The notes below the pieces were generated by a model, which worked only from the letters and a program-made list of their open reading frames with translations, was not told the origin of the DNA and searched no databases. This document shows positions 23,261 to 35,868 of a stretch of DNA of 64,000 nt, piece by piece (the stretch's first letter is position 1; the number at the start of each line of letters is the position of its first letter). The DNA is from Nannobrachium achirus. Taxonomy: Eukaryota > Chordata > Actinopteri > Myctophiformes > Myctophidae. The DNA lies in NCBI GenBank assembly GCA_963921795.1, contig OY997657.1, positions 30,677,043 to 30,741,042 on the forward strand, read 5' to 3'. A program made the translations under genes and the position numbers.

Positions 23261-26200
23261 GAAAAAAAGCATGAACATGGTTATAAGATGACCTAAGACA
23301 GAATTATGTGCAATTATGTTTTGCTCTTGAAGAAGTCACTTAATCTAAAGATCACACAGATTTATTTATTTTACTTTACATCTAGGCCATGCAGTGGTAA
23401 TGTCTAGGTTTCATCACTGATCTAGATTTCCTTAATCAACAACAAGCATAAACTGTGCATGGACATGTACATTCTGAACCTAAAAATATTTGCCTCCATA
23501 AGATAATAAATACACAAATAAAAACATCTGTTTTTGTTTTTTGTTTTTTTTGTTCAGAGGAAGGTCTTGCTAGGGCTGTTAACTTTTGGCCATTATTGAC
23601 TTTGTTTTCTTTCATGTGTCTTTTGGGTGACACTGGTAGTGGCTCCCATCTGAAGATACAGTATATTTGAGTTAACATGCCAGTGCCTTTTCTTGCTAAA
23701 GCCATACTTGTCAGGAAGGTGAAACAAAAGTCTATTACTGATTGAGAATGAGAGTAAGTGTTGTTCAGCAAGAGAGACACCAGAGAGAGAAGTTATGCAG
23801 GCAAAAGGGGCATTTTCTTATCAAAGCAAGGGGCAGGTGCTTTGGCACTGCATGGTTGGCATACTGTATACTGTATGTGCCTCTCAGATGACATTTCAGA
23901 GAAATAAATATTTGTATTTGAATTGAAGTGTTGTGATATACATGAGGATTGACCCACACCCCATCTGTACATAATCTTGTAACTTAAACACTCTGTGTAA
24001 GCATAATACAGTAGATATGCGTTAACACCTCTCTACAGGCCCATGCCACTGTTGAACTGCCCTCTGCTTGTTAGATCATGTTTTTTATTTGTCCCTATTA
24101 CCTATTTTGTCTCTATCCCATCTTGCTTCATTTATACTTATCTATTATGACCTCTTCCAGTCATGGAGCCAATTGTGCAAAGGTATACAATTACATTACA
24201 TGTCAGTCAGTATATTCGTTGAGTGTTTAAACTTAAGAACACGTGTGTGACACTGCAGTGCTGTCATCTTGTTCTCAGAGCTGGTCGCTTTGCTTGCAGA
24301 AGCACCACCTACTGTATGGTAGAGATAGGATCACACAGCCCTAAAGCAAGCCCGTCTTCTTGAGATTCATCTAGGACTGCCCACAACAACATCCTCTGTG
24401 ATGCGAACAGCCACGTCTGCGGGACAGCCCAGGACAAATGTCAGGCTGTCCAAATAGGCTGCTTCATCATGTCCAGAGCCACTGTCAGAATTATGTCCAT
24501 TAAAGAGACAAACCAAATCTTGTTTGGCCGAGAGAGAGAGAGAGAGGATCGAGAGAGGATGAGAGAGAGCATTTTAACGTGATGCGTTAAAAATGCACCA
24601 CCAGTGTGTAAATAATTTGAGTCCTTTTTTAAAAATGGGGATCTCTTAACCCCATCATGAATAACGTCTAACATTAAATCATTAATGCATTAAAACACGC
24701 GCTGCCTGACGCGAAATCTCAGCATCCTACACACCGAGGCTGATGCTCCAGCCTGCAGCTGCATTGTCGGTAAACAGAGTAAGGTAGCGCATGGGCAGCC
24801 AGCAGGGAATTATTCCACATCGCATCACATCCCTGAGCATACATGGCGTCCTCACACACCACCAAACGATGAATCTGGTCTTCAGGGCAGGAGGGGTGTA
24901 TTAGATAGCGATCAGTCTTGCATCTATTTAGAATTCTAGACATTATTCTTTGCAATAGAGGACAGCGAGAAAGAATAGACTCCCATTGCAAGGTAGCGAC
25001 CAGGACGATGGATCGGAGCTCATTGAATCTATTCCAACGAATTCGGCCACCGGCACAAACATTAATTCCAGCCTGATATTCCGAATGCCTTCGGTATGTT
25101 GCAAGGTGTCTTTGAATGAGAGAACGACCCTGTGAGGAAACGAGACGAAATGGCTTTTTTATTCACGTCTGTCGAGATGGTGAGTGAAATGTATATGGCT
25201 ATTTTCACTGCACTCCATGGCACAACAGTAGTATAGCCTGTTTTTCAACCAAACTCATCGTATGCTAATTAGAAATCATTGCTATATATTTTTTTCTTTT
25301 CTTCTTTTTATTTTTTGCATTGCCATTCATAGATCGTCACCTATAGCTTCTTTCCCGTTAGCCTACAATGAAGGCTTTTTCTATTGGCTATTTGGGTTGG
25401 GGAACTGGCACATTTTCCTATGGGATCATTAAACGCTTCCACATCGATTTTGTCACTCTTCGTTGTAGATAACGTTGCTGATGGTGTTTTCATTGCAAAT
25501 ACTTTTGTCACAGCTGTCCTATTATTTATATTGTGCGCGTCTTGGGTGCGCAAAGGGCGTTTTTATAGGTAACATGCAGTCACTGCCAGGCATTCTTATT
25601 CTCATCAACTTAAATGCCATATACCGACAATGACACCCATTTTAAGTATGCGCCTTGGTGGTTACCATAGCCTTTTGAAATGACCTTCAGAGCTTATAGT
25701 GCCCGAAAATTAATTCTCACCTTGGATGGGATGCCCTTTTGAAAGCCGTGCCGTTGGCCTTCCTTTAAGAATAAAATAGGAACCTGAAATGAAATAATTT
25801 CTTATAAATCAGTAGCCTACAATTCCATCATGGCATTGGCATTGCATGTCAAGGCTAAATTAAGCTATTAAAACCACCCCAAGCAATCAATCACCCTTAC
25901 CCCTTCATGATTGATGCTACCTAATTGTATTTTTCGGTTTTCTCGGTCAGTTCAACCCTGCAGACTACTTACCCATGCGGTGCTATTTTGGTGTCCCAAA
26001 TATCTCACAATGCATTTGCCAGAACCCAGGCAGTTTGTTCAAAATCTGAATGAAGGCAGGCAAGCAACCATGTCTTATTCAAGTGTTATTTGTTAGTTGA
26101 TATACAGTTTAGAAATAATGATAAGGAAAAGGAAGAGCACCCTTAATGCTTTTGACCTCACTCACTGCATAGGCTACCTGCCAAAACACACCAGAACTTT

Positions 26201-27735
26201 TCCATATACAGGTATGTGCAGATTTTATGTCACTTTGACCACAATAGGCCTACTAGCTACTATATAGCATGTTTGCAATAGTATTTTATTTCTCCTTTAT
26301 CGTATGCATAGATACATTACTACATTGTGTAGTCTACATGCCACATTCTATGCAAAGCAATGAGCATTAGCCTACCCCGATTATACAGAAAGTGTCTTCA
26401 ACGGTGTAAGAGGATTTGTACCTATTATATGAAAATATTGATACCATAAGAGCTTAAAGGGAGTTAGATTCATCTGACCCTGATTGACAGCATGAACATG
26501 GAACTCTGTTGCTAATTCACAGCTGCTTGTACAGTAGTAGCTTATGTGTGAAAATGTCATAACAGGACTACTGTATAAGAAATAGGTCCAGTTGCTCTAT
26601 GTGAACCATTTTGTAGGTCTAATTAGAACAGATGGATTAAAGAGACTCTGCAGTTGTAATTTATAGCTTTTTCAAAGAGGTATAGAATGAAACAGGGTCT
26701 AGCGAGGTCTCTTCTAGACTTGGCATCTCTGTTTGCTTGTATGGCCTCTTTATGCAACATGCAGGTGTGTTGAGCCCCAGAGACTTGGGAGAGTCATTGA
26801 GCCTTTCTACTCTCTCCAGCCTTAAGATGGCAGTATTCTCTTATATGTCTGTCAAAAAACAACTGGCATCTTATGTCTGCTTTTGTGGTGTTTACTGTTT
26901 ATTCTCCATTCTCAATTAGTGAATACGAAAGTAAATTATCATACTATTCATTTACAGAGCAAAAACATATTTGTTGATTTAACTCCTTTTTTAATGTGAA
27001 AATTGACCCAATTAGAACATGCATTTGTGTCAATTGGATTTCAACATATGACTTTGTGCCCACATGTTGACATGCAGTCTGTAACCTCAGGGTTACCAAT
27101 AGGGAATTGCATTTGTGTGCCATTATATGTTTTAAACTGCTGGTTTTTGGTCAATTTCACATTGTTTCACTTTCTTTCTGTCTCACACTCCTCACTTAAA
27201 AGTGGCATGGAAGCTCATAAGCTTGCTGAAAACCTGTCAGAAAAAAACCTGGAGTTGATTAAGGATCCTTATTATTCTGCATGCGGTTGTGATCTCTTAA
27301 AACAGCTGTGACCAGAAACATTTCCTACAAACACTGCATCACTGAGAAGAATGAGCTCAACGTCGACCCAATGTAGGACCCATGACCCCCGATCCCCACA
27401 ACTTCTCTAGCTTGGATTTCAGCACAAAGTAAAATCCACCAGGTCTGTATCATGAATATATAAAAGCATATCATCAACGTTGGTAATTTAAATTATTTTA
27501 AAAATGATAAATACAAAACAAACGGTTTTGGACATACAAGGTTTACACCCGACAGCGATGATATTCAATTTGACAGCTGAGCTTAGTGACAATGGCATCT
27601 ACAGTGCATACCCTCCAAGGCGCTGGCAAACTTTATATATTTATAACACAAATCATATTTGATGTTGAATGAAAAGTATACACTATCATACATTTTTAAC
27701 AGGCTTTCTCGTTTTTTTCCTTTGCAGGACAGATT
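23261..27735. other. manea-fut9 spacer and probable fut9 5' region
   Basis: No coding exon is supported. A candidate fut9 5' non-coding exon ends near 25180, where GTCGAGATG precedes GTGAGTG, a good donor. The acceptor TTTGCAG just before the fut9 coding exon (27728) shows that at least one upstream non-coding exon exists. GA-rich microsatellite sequence lies at about 24530-24570. Otherwise the region is AT-rich and unremarkable. Confidence 0.4.
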
Positions 27736-28818
27736 ATGCCATCTGCACCTTTCCACAGAATTCTACGACCCCTTTTGCTTGGCACATTTTTACTGGGATG
27801 CTTTGTGACTCTGTTTTTGATGTACTTTAAACCCTCCACCAGCTGGCTATCAGGTCCCATAGAGTCCACAACATCCACAGATGGGGTGAAAACCCTCTTC
27901 TCCACCAAGAGTGACAAGAACCTGACCACAGTGCTGGTCTGGCTGTGGCCCTTCGGACAGACCTATGATCTCAGTGTCTGTAGCTCTCTGTTCAACATTG
28001 ATGGCTGCGTCATCACAGCAGACCGGAACCTATACAACAAGTCGGATGGGGTTGTCATCCATCACAGAGACATCTGCACTGACCTGTCCAACTTGCCACC
28101 TCCACAGCGACCATCCTTCCAGAAGTGGATATGGATGAACCTGGAGTCACCCTCTCACTCATCCCAGCTGCCTGGGATCGAAAACCTATTCAATCTGACT
28201 CTCAACTACCGACAGGATGCTGACATTGAAGTGCCTTACGGGTCTATTGTGGCAGCGGAGGGCGACGACGACTTTGTTCCACCCAGCAAAAGCAAGCTGA
28301 TCTGTTGGATTGTGAGCAACTGGAACCCGGACCATGTGCGGGTGAAGTATTACAATGAGCTCTACAAACACATTGAGGTTCATGCTTACGGGCAAGCCTT
28401 TGGGGAATACATTTCTGACCAAGACTACTTTCCCACCATTGCCAGCTGTAAGTTCTACCTGGCATTTGAGAACTCCATTCACAAGGACTACATCACTGAG
28501 AAACTGTACAACCCACTGTCGGTAGGGACCGTGCCTGTGGTGCTCGGCCCACCCAGGCAGAACTACGAGAACTTTGTCCAGGGGGACGCCTTCATCCATG
28601 TGGACGATTTCACTTCGCCCAAGGAGCTGGCCGACTACCTGCTGCTCTTGGACAAAAATGAGGAACTGTACCTGAGGTACTTTGAGTGGCGACGGCACTT
28701 TAAAGTGAAGAAGGCCTACTTCTGGGCAGAGCATACATGCCTGGCTTGTGATTACCTGAGAAGGCACAAGGAGTACAAGGCATTCAATAACCTTGACAAA
28801 TGGTATTGGGGTGGATAA
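27736..28818 (+). CDS. fut9: Alpha-1,3-fucosyltransferase 9 (GT10)
   Basis: Golgi enzyme that transfers fucose from GDP-fucose to GlcNAc of N-acetyllactosamine, making Lewis x. One intronless coding exon of 361 codons (360 aa; human 359), entered through an acceptor TTTGCAG at 27722-27728; the ATG lies 7 nt inside the exon. Type II layout: short cytosolic start, membrane anchor at about residues 13-31, stem, then GT10 domain. Signatures: LVWLWPFGQTYDL, NLYNKSDGVVIHHRD, QKWIWMNLESP, FENSIHKDYITEKLYN followed by VPVVLGP, and the C-terminal CLACDYLRR disulfide region. The sequence matches FUT9 rather than FUT4/7/10/11, and linkage to manea agrees. Teleosts can have several fut9-type copies, so the a/b suffix is not assigned. 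Confidence 0.96.
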   Translation: MPSAPFHRILRPLLLGTFLLGCFVTLFLMYFKPSTSWLSGPIESTTSTDGVKTLFSTKSDKNLTTVLVWLWPFGQTYDLSVCSSLFNIDGCVITADRNLYNKSDGVVIHHRDICTDLSNLPPPQRPSFQKWIWMNLESPSHSSQLPGIENLFNLTLNYRQDADIEVPYGSIVAAEGDDDFVPPSKSKLICWIVSNWNPDHVRVKYYNELYKHIEVHAYGQAFGEYISDQDYFPTIASCKFYLAFENSIHKDYITEKLYNPLSVGTVPVVLGPPRQNYENFVQGDAFIHVDDFTSPKELADYLLLLDKNEELYLRYFEWRRHFKVKKAYFWAEHTCLACDYLRRHKEYKAFNNLDKWYWGG

Positions 28819-29731
28819 TACATCAAAGGGCTGTGCAGTGCTTGCTTTGTGGTTGTGGGCAGTGCTTTGAGGTTTTTATCCTTCATGTCCTCATGAAGGT
28901 TCATCTTCGACAGTGATCCTGAATGATGATTTTCTATTGGTTCAGTGGCCCAAATGAGACATTCTTTTTGTAATTTTGTTTCACTTTGCTAGTCTGTCTT
29001 TCTAAGCCTTACTTACTTTGCAGTTTTGCATATTGTTATTAATTTATGGTTTCTATTTATTTTTTTATCTGTTACAGTACTTGTTTTTGTTATGCTGTTT
29101 GGAATCGTATTTTGCACTTCACCTGTACACATGACTACATTTGCTGCTATTTTCTTTCTTTTTTTAATCATTAGTATGTGTGCTTGACTGGATGTATACC
29201 TGTACAATTAGGTTACATACTGTACATGTTGCATTTCTTGCCATTGTGTATACATCATACGTCTTGTCATGAAATTATACAAAATGGACATTGAAATAGT
29301 GTTTGCTTGAAGGTGGGAATGACAATTGTTTGATTGAAAAATATTTATGTAATATTTATTGAAGTGAGGCATTATTATGATAAACACTATGTCATCTGTA
29401 ATAGTGATGCATTAACCTATGCAGTGTTTACTGAACTCACATGTGAAGGTAGTTCAATGGTCAATGGTGTCATCTTACTGTAAAATGTACATATTGTATA
29501 TTTTTGGAAATATCAGGCTTTCTTTTTCATATTTGTAATGACATTTGCACTGCAAAACTGCAAAACCAACTGTTACCTATCTTTATACAATATGACAGAC
29601 TGGGATATAAGCTGCTGTAAGGCAAATTATTACTCCAGTAGTTTGGGACACCAGAACAGATGTGGTTAAAGAGAGATTGCTAATGTATTTATTTATTTAT
29701 GTTATAAGGACAACATAGTTATAATGCCATC
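28819..29731 (+). other. fut9 3'UTR / downstream flank
   Basis: AT-rich sequence with no coding potential follows the fut9 stop; T-rich stretches and many TGTA motifs fit a 3'UTR. I did not find a convincing single poly(A) signal. It ends at a hAT insertion. Confidence 0.4.
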
Positions 29732-30288
29732 CAGGGACGTGCTGGGCCCCTGATTCAGCCCGGGAAAAAGAGTTGGAGAGGCCCACATTGCACGCTATGG
29801 AGAGAGATCTCTCTCTATAGCGCTGCTGCTACTCAAAGATTTGCCATTTCAGATGATTAGTGACAAGCCAGTGGGCCAATTACTGTACATGAGTTATATT
29901 TCGTCTTTGTCGGGTGGAAACCTTGTATGTCCAAAACCGTTTGTTTTGTATTTATCATTTTAAAAATGATTTAAACTAGTGAAAACAGCCGATCTACAAG
30001 CACACAACGCCTCGCGGTGTGCTTGTAGATCTGCTGTTTTCACTACTTTTGTGCAACAGCCTTATATGATGAAGCAGGGCTTTGCTTAGCGAAAAAAATT
30101 ATACATTTGAAACTTGGAGGTTTTTGCCCGACAGTGACAATTTACTTTGTTGGCCGCCCAGCCCCCAAAATGGAACAAAGGCCGACATTTTATTTTTATT
30201 TTTTTCCTAATGGCCGGTCTGGACCGGCCGGGAATGAACCGGCCGTTCGGGAGTTATCCCGCTTTTCCCAATGGCCAGCACGTCCCTG
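29732..30288. mobile_element. hAT miniature element, family A copy 2
   Basis: The ends CAGGGACGTGCTGGGCC and GGCCAGCACGTCCCTG are perfect inverted repeats, with an intact 8-bp duplication ATGCCATC at 29724-29731 and 30289-30296. The full hairpin module lies at 29980-30042 (GATCTACAAGCACACAACGC and mirror). Close similarity to the copies at 405 and 46261 implies fairly recent spread. Confidence 0.93.
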
Positions 30289-30654
30289 ATGCCATCATTC
30301 TGCAGTGTAAAGGTCCTCCGCTTCTTCATAATATGTTGCACTCTGATTATGATCTGCAAATGTCTCATAGATTCTACAATAACAATGTGAGCACAATTTA
30401 AACAGACATAATATTGAAACCTGTGACCACACAGTCTTATGTGTGGGCTTGTTATGTTCTTCGTTCCCATCGCAATCCCAACACAATCGCAAATATTTAT
30501 GTACGGTACGTATTTTCAAGCATTTGAAGCAAATATAATCATATGGGCGTTTTGAGCAAGAATTAAGAAATTAGTCAAGCTGAGATCTGCCCACATGTTT
30601 GGGAAACTCTTTTCAGAAAATGTGAATTTTGGCAGTGATAATCACTATGGGATT

Positions 30655-30665
30655 ACACACACACA

Positions 30666-30703
<38 letters not shown>

Positions 30704-30753
30704 ACACCACACACACGTGGGTGTGTGTGTGGGTGCATATATACTGTGTGTGT

Positions 30754-30840
<87 letters not shown>
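30655..30840. repeat. (AC)n/(GT)n compound microsatellite
   Basis: AC tracts up to about 30716 are followed by a GT tract of about 43 units to 30838. The AC and GT arms could pair as a hairpin. It borders a hAT element on its right. Confidence 0.9.
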
Positions 30841-30841
<1 letters not shown>

Positions 30842-30874
30842 CAGTATATATGTACAGTGTATATGTATATATAT

Positions 30875-31253
30875 TAGGGCTGGGATGCGATTAAAAAGAT
30901 TAGTCGAATTAATTACAGGCTTTGTAATTAATTAATCGCAATTAATCGCATTTTAATCGCATAATATTTGACACGAGAAGCATTTTTTTTTCAAGTGAAA
31001 CACATTTTGTTGTACGAGTGAATCAACGACTGAGTTTTTAAAATCTCGCAAATTTCGCATCCACTGGGCCAAGCAAAGCGCTCTGATCGGCTACTTCTCC
31101 CTTTGCGTTTGTTGTCTCTTCTTGATTGGTGCATCGCTATGATCGGTATGCCTGAAACTGAAGGTTCTGTGGTGCAAAAACTAAGTGTGATTTAATCGCG
31201 TTAATTTTCTGTAATTAATTAATCGTAATTAATCAGTTAAAGTCCCAGCCCTA
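30875..31253. mobile_element. hAT miniature element (TAGGGCTGGGA family) within microsatellite DNA
   Basis: The ends TAGGGCTGGGA and TCCCAGCCCTA enclose sequence rich in ATTAATCG blocks that pair between the halves. The flanking 8 bp are ATATATAT on both sides, compatible with a hAT duplication but uninformative because they lie in an AT tract. Confidence 0.75.
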
Positions 31254-31268
<15 letters not shown>

Positions 31269-31308
<40 letters not shown>

Positions 31309-31310
31309 TG

Positions 31311-31345
<35 letters not shown>

Positions 31346-31360
31346 ACACACACACACAAT
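31269..31360. repeat. (TG)n/(CGTG)n microsatellite
   Basis: TG units pass into CGTG units and then a short CA tract. With 30655-30840 it brackets the hAT element at 30875-31253. Confidence 0.9.
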
Positions 31361-32952
31361 CTGTCCTTGAGTCTTCATACCATCCTGTTCTTTGGCAAGG
31401 CAGAGAAGCTGAGATTTAGTGGGAAAGACTTTACTTTTATACTTTCCTGTTTATTTTTCTGTGGCTTTCTGCAGCTAGCTTACACCACTTACTGTACATC
31501 ACAATGTGAAAGGAAATCTCATTGTGTACAGAAACCACATCATTTTTCTAGTCACAGGCTATCCACTGGAACAGTGAATCTTTATTCAGCTCAACTATAC
31601 ACTTCACAAAATGGTTGAGTCTTACAACAAGAACTGTGCAAAACATTTTATGCAAGATGAGTCAGAGTGGCTTTGCAGTCAAACTACTCAAAACATGTTT
31701 CAGGTTATTTACATGTTACTGTCAATGGGACCATTGATTGATTGATTGATTGATTGATAAAAACAAACTAGCCCACTAACATAGATCATTCCTCTGTATG
31801 CAGTATGCAGAAGACAAGGGGAACTATATAATAACTTTTCATTGGGATAAACACCCACTGGTTCTCCATTGATGGAAAACAAGTGTGTTGTATATATTTT
31901 TAATGTTAAAATCTCTTTCTAACATGGAGGTATCAGGCATTGTACATGGTTTCACTGTACCTATGTTGAGTGATGTTGGTGCTTCAAAATAGCTATGAAT
32001 GAAGGGAACCGAAGAGACATTTTAAGATGGAAGGCCAGTGCTGGAGACAATGATTTCATTGTTGTGAGATGGACATTTTCCTCAAGTGAGGCAATTTTAC
32101 ACAGAAGAATACAGACAGTTTTTTGGATTAGGCGGTAATCCTGTTTTCATGACCTAATTGCAGAAGTCTTGTCTGAAATGCAGCAGCGATATACAGTAGC
32201 ACTTTTATTCATGTGGAAATGTGTGACTCACTGTGCTGGTGGCTTTTCTCAGATGGAGCTATTGTGAGTTCAGAAAATGGCATCTTAGGCCGTCCCAGAG
32301 TATAACTATGAAACTGTGTGGTATGGTTTCACATTGTACAGTCTAATCTCATGTATGAAAAAACAATGGTTTGTTGTTAAACGTGGTTGGTGACTTAGCG
32401 CAAACAACATATTTGCTTTTGTGTCACTGTTGACTGTACGCACTCTATTCCTCTTTTCCCAATGACGTCTTTTTTGCACAAAGTCAAGCAAGATGATGTT
32501 CCCTACTGTGAGTGTGTTACAGAAACAGAGAGTGAACCATCGAGGTCTCTGGATTCTCTAGGACCTGGCACTGGCAATGGCGATGTCCAAAACAGGACTC
32601 AAATGGACTAAATTCTTCATGTATTGCTGAATATGAGCATTTCTCAAACAATGCTCAGATTCCGTCAGTTGACTTGAAAGATTTGTGAATCAATCAGTGC
32701 AAGTTTTTTGCCAAATCATTGTATTTTGCCAAATGTTGTGTTTAACTGTAGATGTCTGATACTGTCAAAGAAAATAAAGATATGGACAATTAGCCGTTGA
32801 AGAAGTCACTCCTTGTTGAACATGCAGGGTAAAAATGTAATTCTACCTTTTTACATGGACCATAATGCCTAGTGGAAGTATGTGTTATAGTTTAGTATCC
32901 GTGGTAGTAATGGTCTAAGCCTCTATGATGACTTTGGCACTATAGCATAATG
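31361..32952. other. Gene-free stretch
   Basis: About 1.6 kb of AT-rich sequence with no supported exon. The only repeat noticed is a short (GATT)n tract near 31733-31757. Confidence 0.5.
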
Positions 32953-33268
32953 CAGGGGTTTTCAACCTTTTCAGCCCGCGACCCCCAAAATAATCATCTT
33001 TCAACTGGGGACCCCCACCCTGCACAAGCAATTGGAATTGTAGGAGTTGGCAAGCCGATCTACATGCTCTGATCATGTAGATCTGCTATTTTCACAATTT
33101 CTACTTCTAATATTTGACATGTTTGACCAGAGGTACTAAAAATGTATTTAAAGTCCTTGAATTGTCATTTTAGAATGCAGATACTCTGTATACACTTTTT
33201 AGCTAAACATCCCCAAAATAATATGGGGACCCCTCTGGGGGTCCCGACCCACAGGTTGAGAACCATTG
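32953..33268. mobile_element. hAT miniature element (GGTTCTCAACC family)
   Basis: The left end CAGGGGTTTTCAACC and the right end GGTTGAGAACCATTG are imperfect inverted repeats with a perfect 8-bp duplication GCATAATG (32945-32952 and 33269-33276). The centre carries the palindrome in short form (GCCGATCTACATGCTCTGATCATGTAGATCTGC type, around 33054-33098). Confidence 0.88.
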
Positions 33269-33427
33269 GCATAATGGGTGGTCTTGAGTTTATCTATCTG
33301 AATTTCAACAACATTGTTTTAGGTTAAAAATAAACATAAATTGGTAAGTCAGCCAACAGAGCTACGGTATGACACAACAGCATTCCCACTCCATGAAAAA
33401 AGACTGAATATAAATTGGAATAGGGCA

Positions 33428-33565
33428 GTGGTTCTCAACCTGTGGGTCGGGAACCCCAGGGGGGTCCCCAAATTATTTTGGGGGGTCCCCAGATGATTAA
33501 CTTAATGAGCAACATTGTTTTCTCTCTCAACAGTAAACAAACCAACATAAAGTTTAAGTGTATAG

Positions 33566-33625
<60 letters not shown>

Positions 33626-33790
33626 GGTATACACATTTCTAAAGTGACAAATTAAGGACTTTGTAATGCCTCTAAAATGACAAATTAAACATTGGCCCAA
33701 TTGTCAAATATTAGAGGAAGAAATTGTGAAAATAGCCGATCTACATGCTCACAACGCCTTGCAATGCGAGGCGCTGTGAGCATTCTACTG
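33428..33790. mobile_element. Partial GGTTCTCAACC-family element
   Basis: It starts CAGTGGTTCTCAACCTGTGG and runs through a long AT microsatellite (33568-33624) to the palindrome module (33727-33788), where similarity stops. The expected right half is absent, so the break lies at the hairpin. Confidence 0.7.
33568..33624. repeat. (TA)n microsatellite
   Basis: About 28 uninterrupted TA units lie inside the partial hAT element. Confidence 0.95.
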
Positions 33791-34174
33791 TGACATTCGG
33801 ATGTCTCTCTGTCCATCTGTGTCCCTATCTATGCTGTACTGTACATAAAGGATCTTCTATATGTGACTGCAGTGCAGACACAACAGAAACAGTAGCTTAG
33901 TTACAATTATAATTTGCATGCCTGCCCCAATGACGTCTTTTTTGTGTGGCTGGGTGAAAACCCTGAATGTACACTCTTCAAAAGGGATTTTGAAGGACAA
34001 ACCACCTCAGTAAAGGACTGTTTGTGACTGACTGATAAGAGCTTGAGGTGTTTCAAGGCTCAGAAAGAGTTTTTTCCGTTGTCAGAGCCCAACAAGGACA
34101 AAAGTCTGAGTTAATTGCACAATGTTATTTACAATGTCTACCTTCTGCACATCCAATAAATCATAATTCTAATT

Positions 34175-35176
34175 AAAGCTGCAAGCAGCGATGACCGGGC
34201 CCTCGCAGCTCTACCCACGTCACAAGGGGCAGCAGCCAATCAGAAGAGGGGGCGGGGCTAATTAAACCAATTAAGCTGAAGGACTCTTAATCAAGCCATA
34301 TGACGCCACACACACGTCTGTACGACAAACGGTTCATGATTTATAGAGGCACTTCCTGTTTGGCGAAGGGCACTTCCTGTTTGGCGAAGGAAGTGCCAAT
34401 TAAGGTTAAGGACTCTTAATCAAGTCATATGATGCCACCCATGCGTCTGTACGACAAACGGTTCATGAGATGAAGAGCCACTTCCTGTTTGGCGAAGGGC
34501 ACTTCCTGTTTGGCGAAGGAAGTGCCAAATATGGTTAAGGACTCTTAATCAAGTCGTATGACACCAGCCACGAGTCTGTACAACAAACGGTTCATGATTC
34601 ATAGAGGCACTTCCTGTTTGGCGAAGGGCACTTCCTGTTTGGCGAAGGAAGTTTGATGCTTCGCTACGGGCACGCCGTTTTATGAAAACTCACGATTCGC
34701 ACAACTTTTCATCGTTAAGGTGTCTTGAGTATGCCGAGCGAACTTGAAGTTGATCCGATTAACCCCCTAGGAGGAGTTCGTTAAAGTGCGACCTGTGAAA
34801 ACGGCCAAAAATGCGCCAAAACGCCACTAATTAGTCAAAATGGCTGACTTCCTGTTTGGTTTCGGACATGGCGCCAAGAGACGTTTTTGTGAGTCCTGAC
34901 ATGATACAGATGTGTACCGATTTTCGTACATGTAGGTGAAACCGTATGGTGGGGCTTGAGGCACGAAGTTTTGTAGGTGGCGCTATTGAGCCATTAGGCC
35001 ACGCCCCCTTTTGATTTTTATTAAATACGAAAATTTTCGCCACTTGTGATGTGTGTGCAAAGTTGCGCAACTTTTGGAGTACGTTTTGCGGCTCAAAAAC
35101 GCGATTTATTCGGGGGAATAAGAATAATCTTTACAATTACAATAGGGTCCTCACACACTGTGTGTGCTCGGGCCCT
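34175..35176. mobile_element. Abundant teleost repeat with tandem ~125-bp units
   Basis: It starts AAAGCTGCAAGCAGCGATGA and ends TGCTCGGGCCCT, flanked by AATT on both sides. Inside, a unit containing CACTTCCTGTTTGGCGAAGG (itself doubled) recurs about three times between 34340 and 34650. Fragments in several frames are not meaningful proteins. The superfamily is unassigned. Confidence 0.6.
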
Positions 35177-35496
35177 AATTATTCTCTCCCCTAGGGCCAT
35201 TCACACTGAGCACTATAACTATAACTAACTATAACTATAACTATAACAATCACTATAACTATAAAAAATTGCTTTAAACATCGTCAAGTGAATGGCAGAG
35301 TTCACACTAACTAAACATGGTGAACCATTATGGCCCCTGTGCATATCTCCCATCGCTGCTAAAGAGATGTGACCATACCTGCTTTTTTTGCCCTAGGATG
35401 GCGCCCTCTGCCCATTTGGGGCCATGCATGTTGGGTGTTTCAGATGGACCCTTTCCTCTGCTTATTAGTCTAGGACCTGGCTAAGATACGTATGTG

Positions 35497-35868
35497 CAGG
35501 GCCGGATTAACACCTCAGAGGGCCCCTGGGCACTGAAGCGCCAAGGGGCCCGCCCCTGTGTGCGTGCAAAATGTTTTGTAGACATATGTAGGCATGTAGG
35601 TCCAATATAACATCTGCAGCAGCAGTTGGCTCAGTGCGGTCCGGCAGAGTTTTAATCAGTTGACTTGACTTTCATGAAATATTGTACATTGTACTTAACA
35701 CACAATCAGCACTTTTCAGCAGCATTCTCACAGCATTTGTTTCAGGGGGTGGTGGACATCATTTATTTCATTCTGATTAAAAAAAAAAAAAAAAACGTTG
35801 GAGGGCCCTTGATGCCCAGGGGCCCCTGGGCACGTGCCCAAAGTGCCCATATGGTAGATCCGGGCCTG
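35497..35868. mobile_element. hAT miniature element (CAGGGCCGGAT family)
   Basis: The ends CAGGGCCGGATTAACACC and GGTAGATCCGGGCCTG are flanked by a perfect 8-bp duplication CGTATGTG (35489-35496 and 35869-35876). Its first 11 bp are identical to the ends of the 1.7-kb element inside the tgfbrap1-like gene, so both probably use related transposase. Confidence 0.9.

Noticed and set aside
28186-28767. 193-codon ORF antisense to fut9
   Set aside because: Shadow of the real fut9 coding strand.
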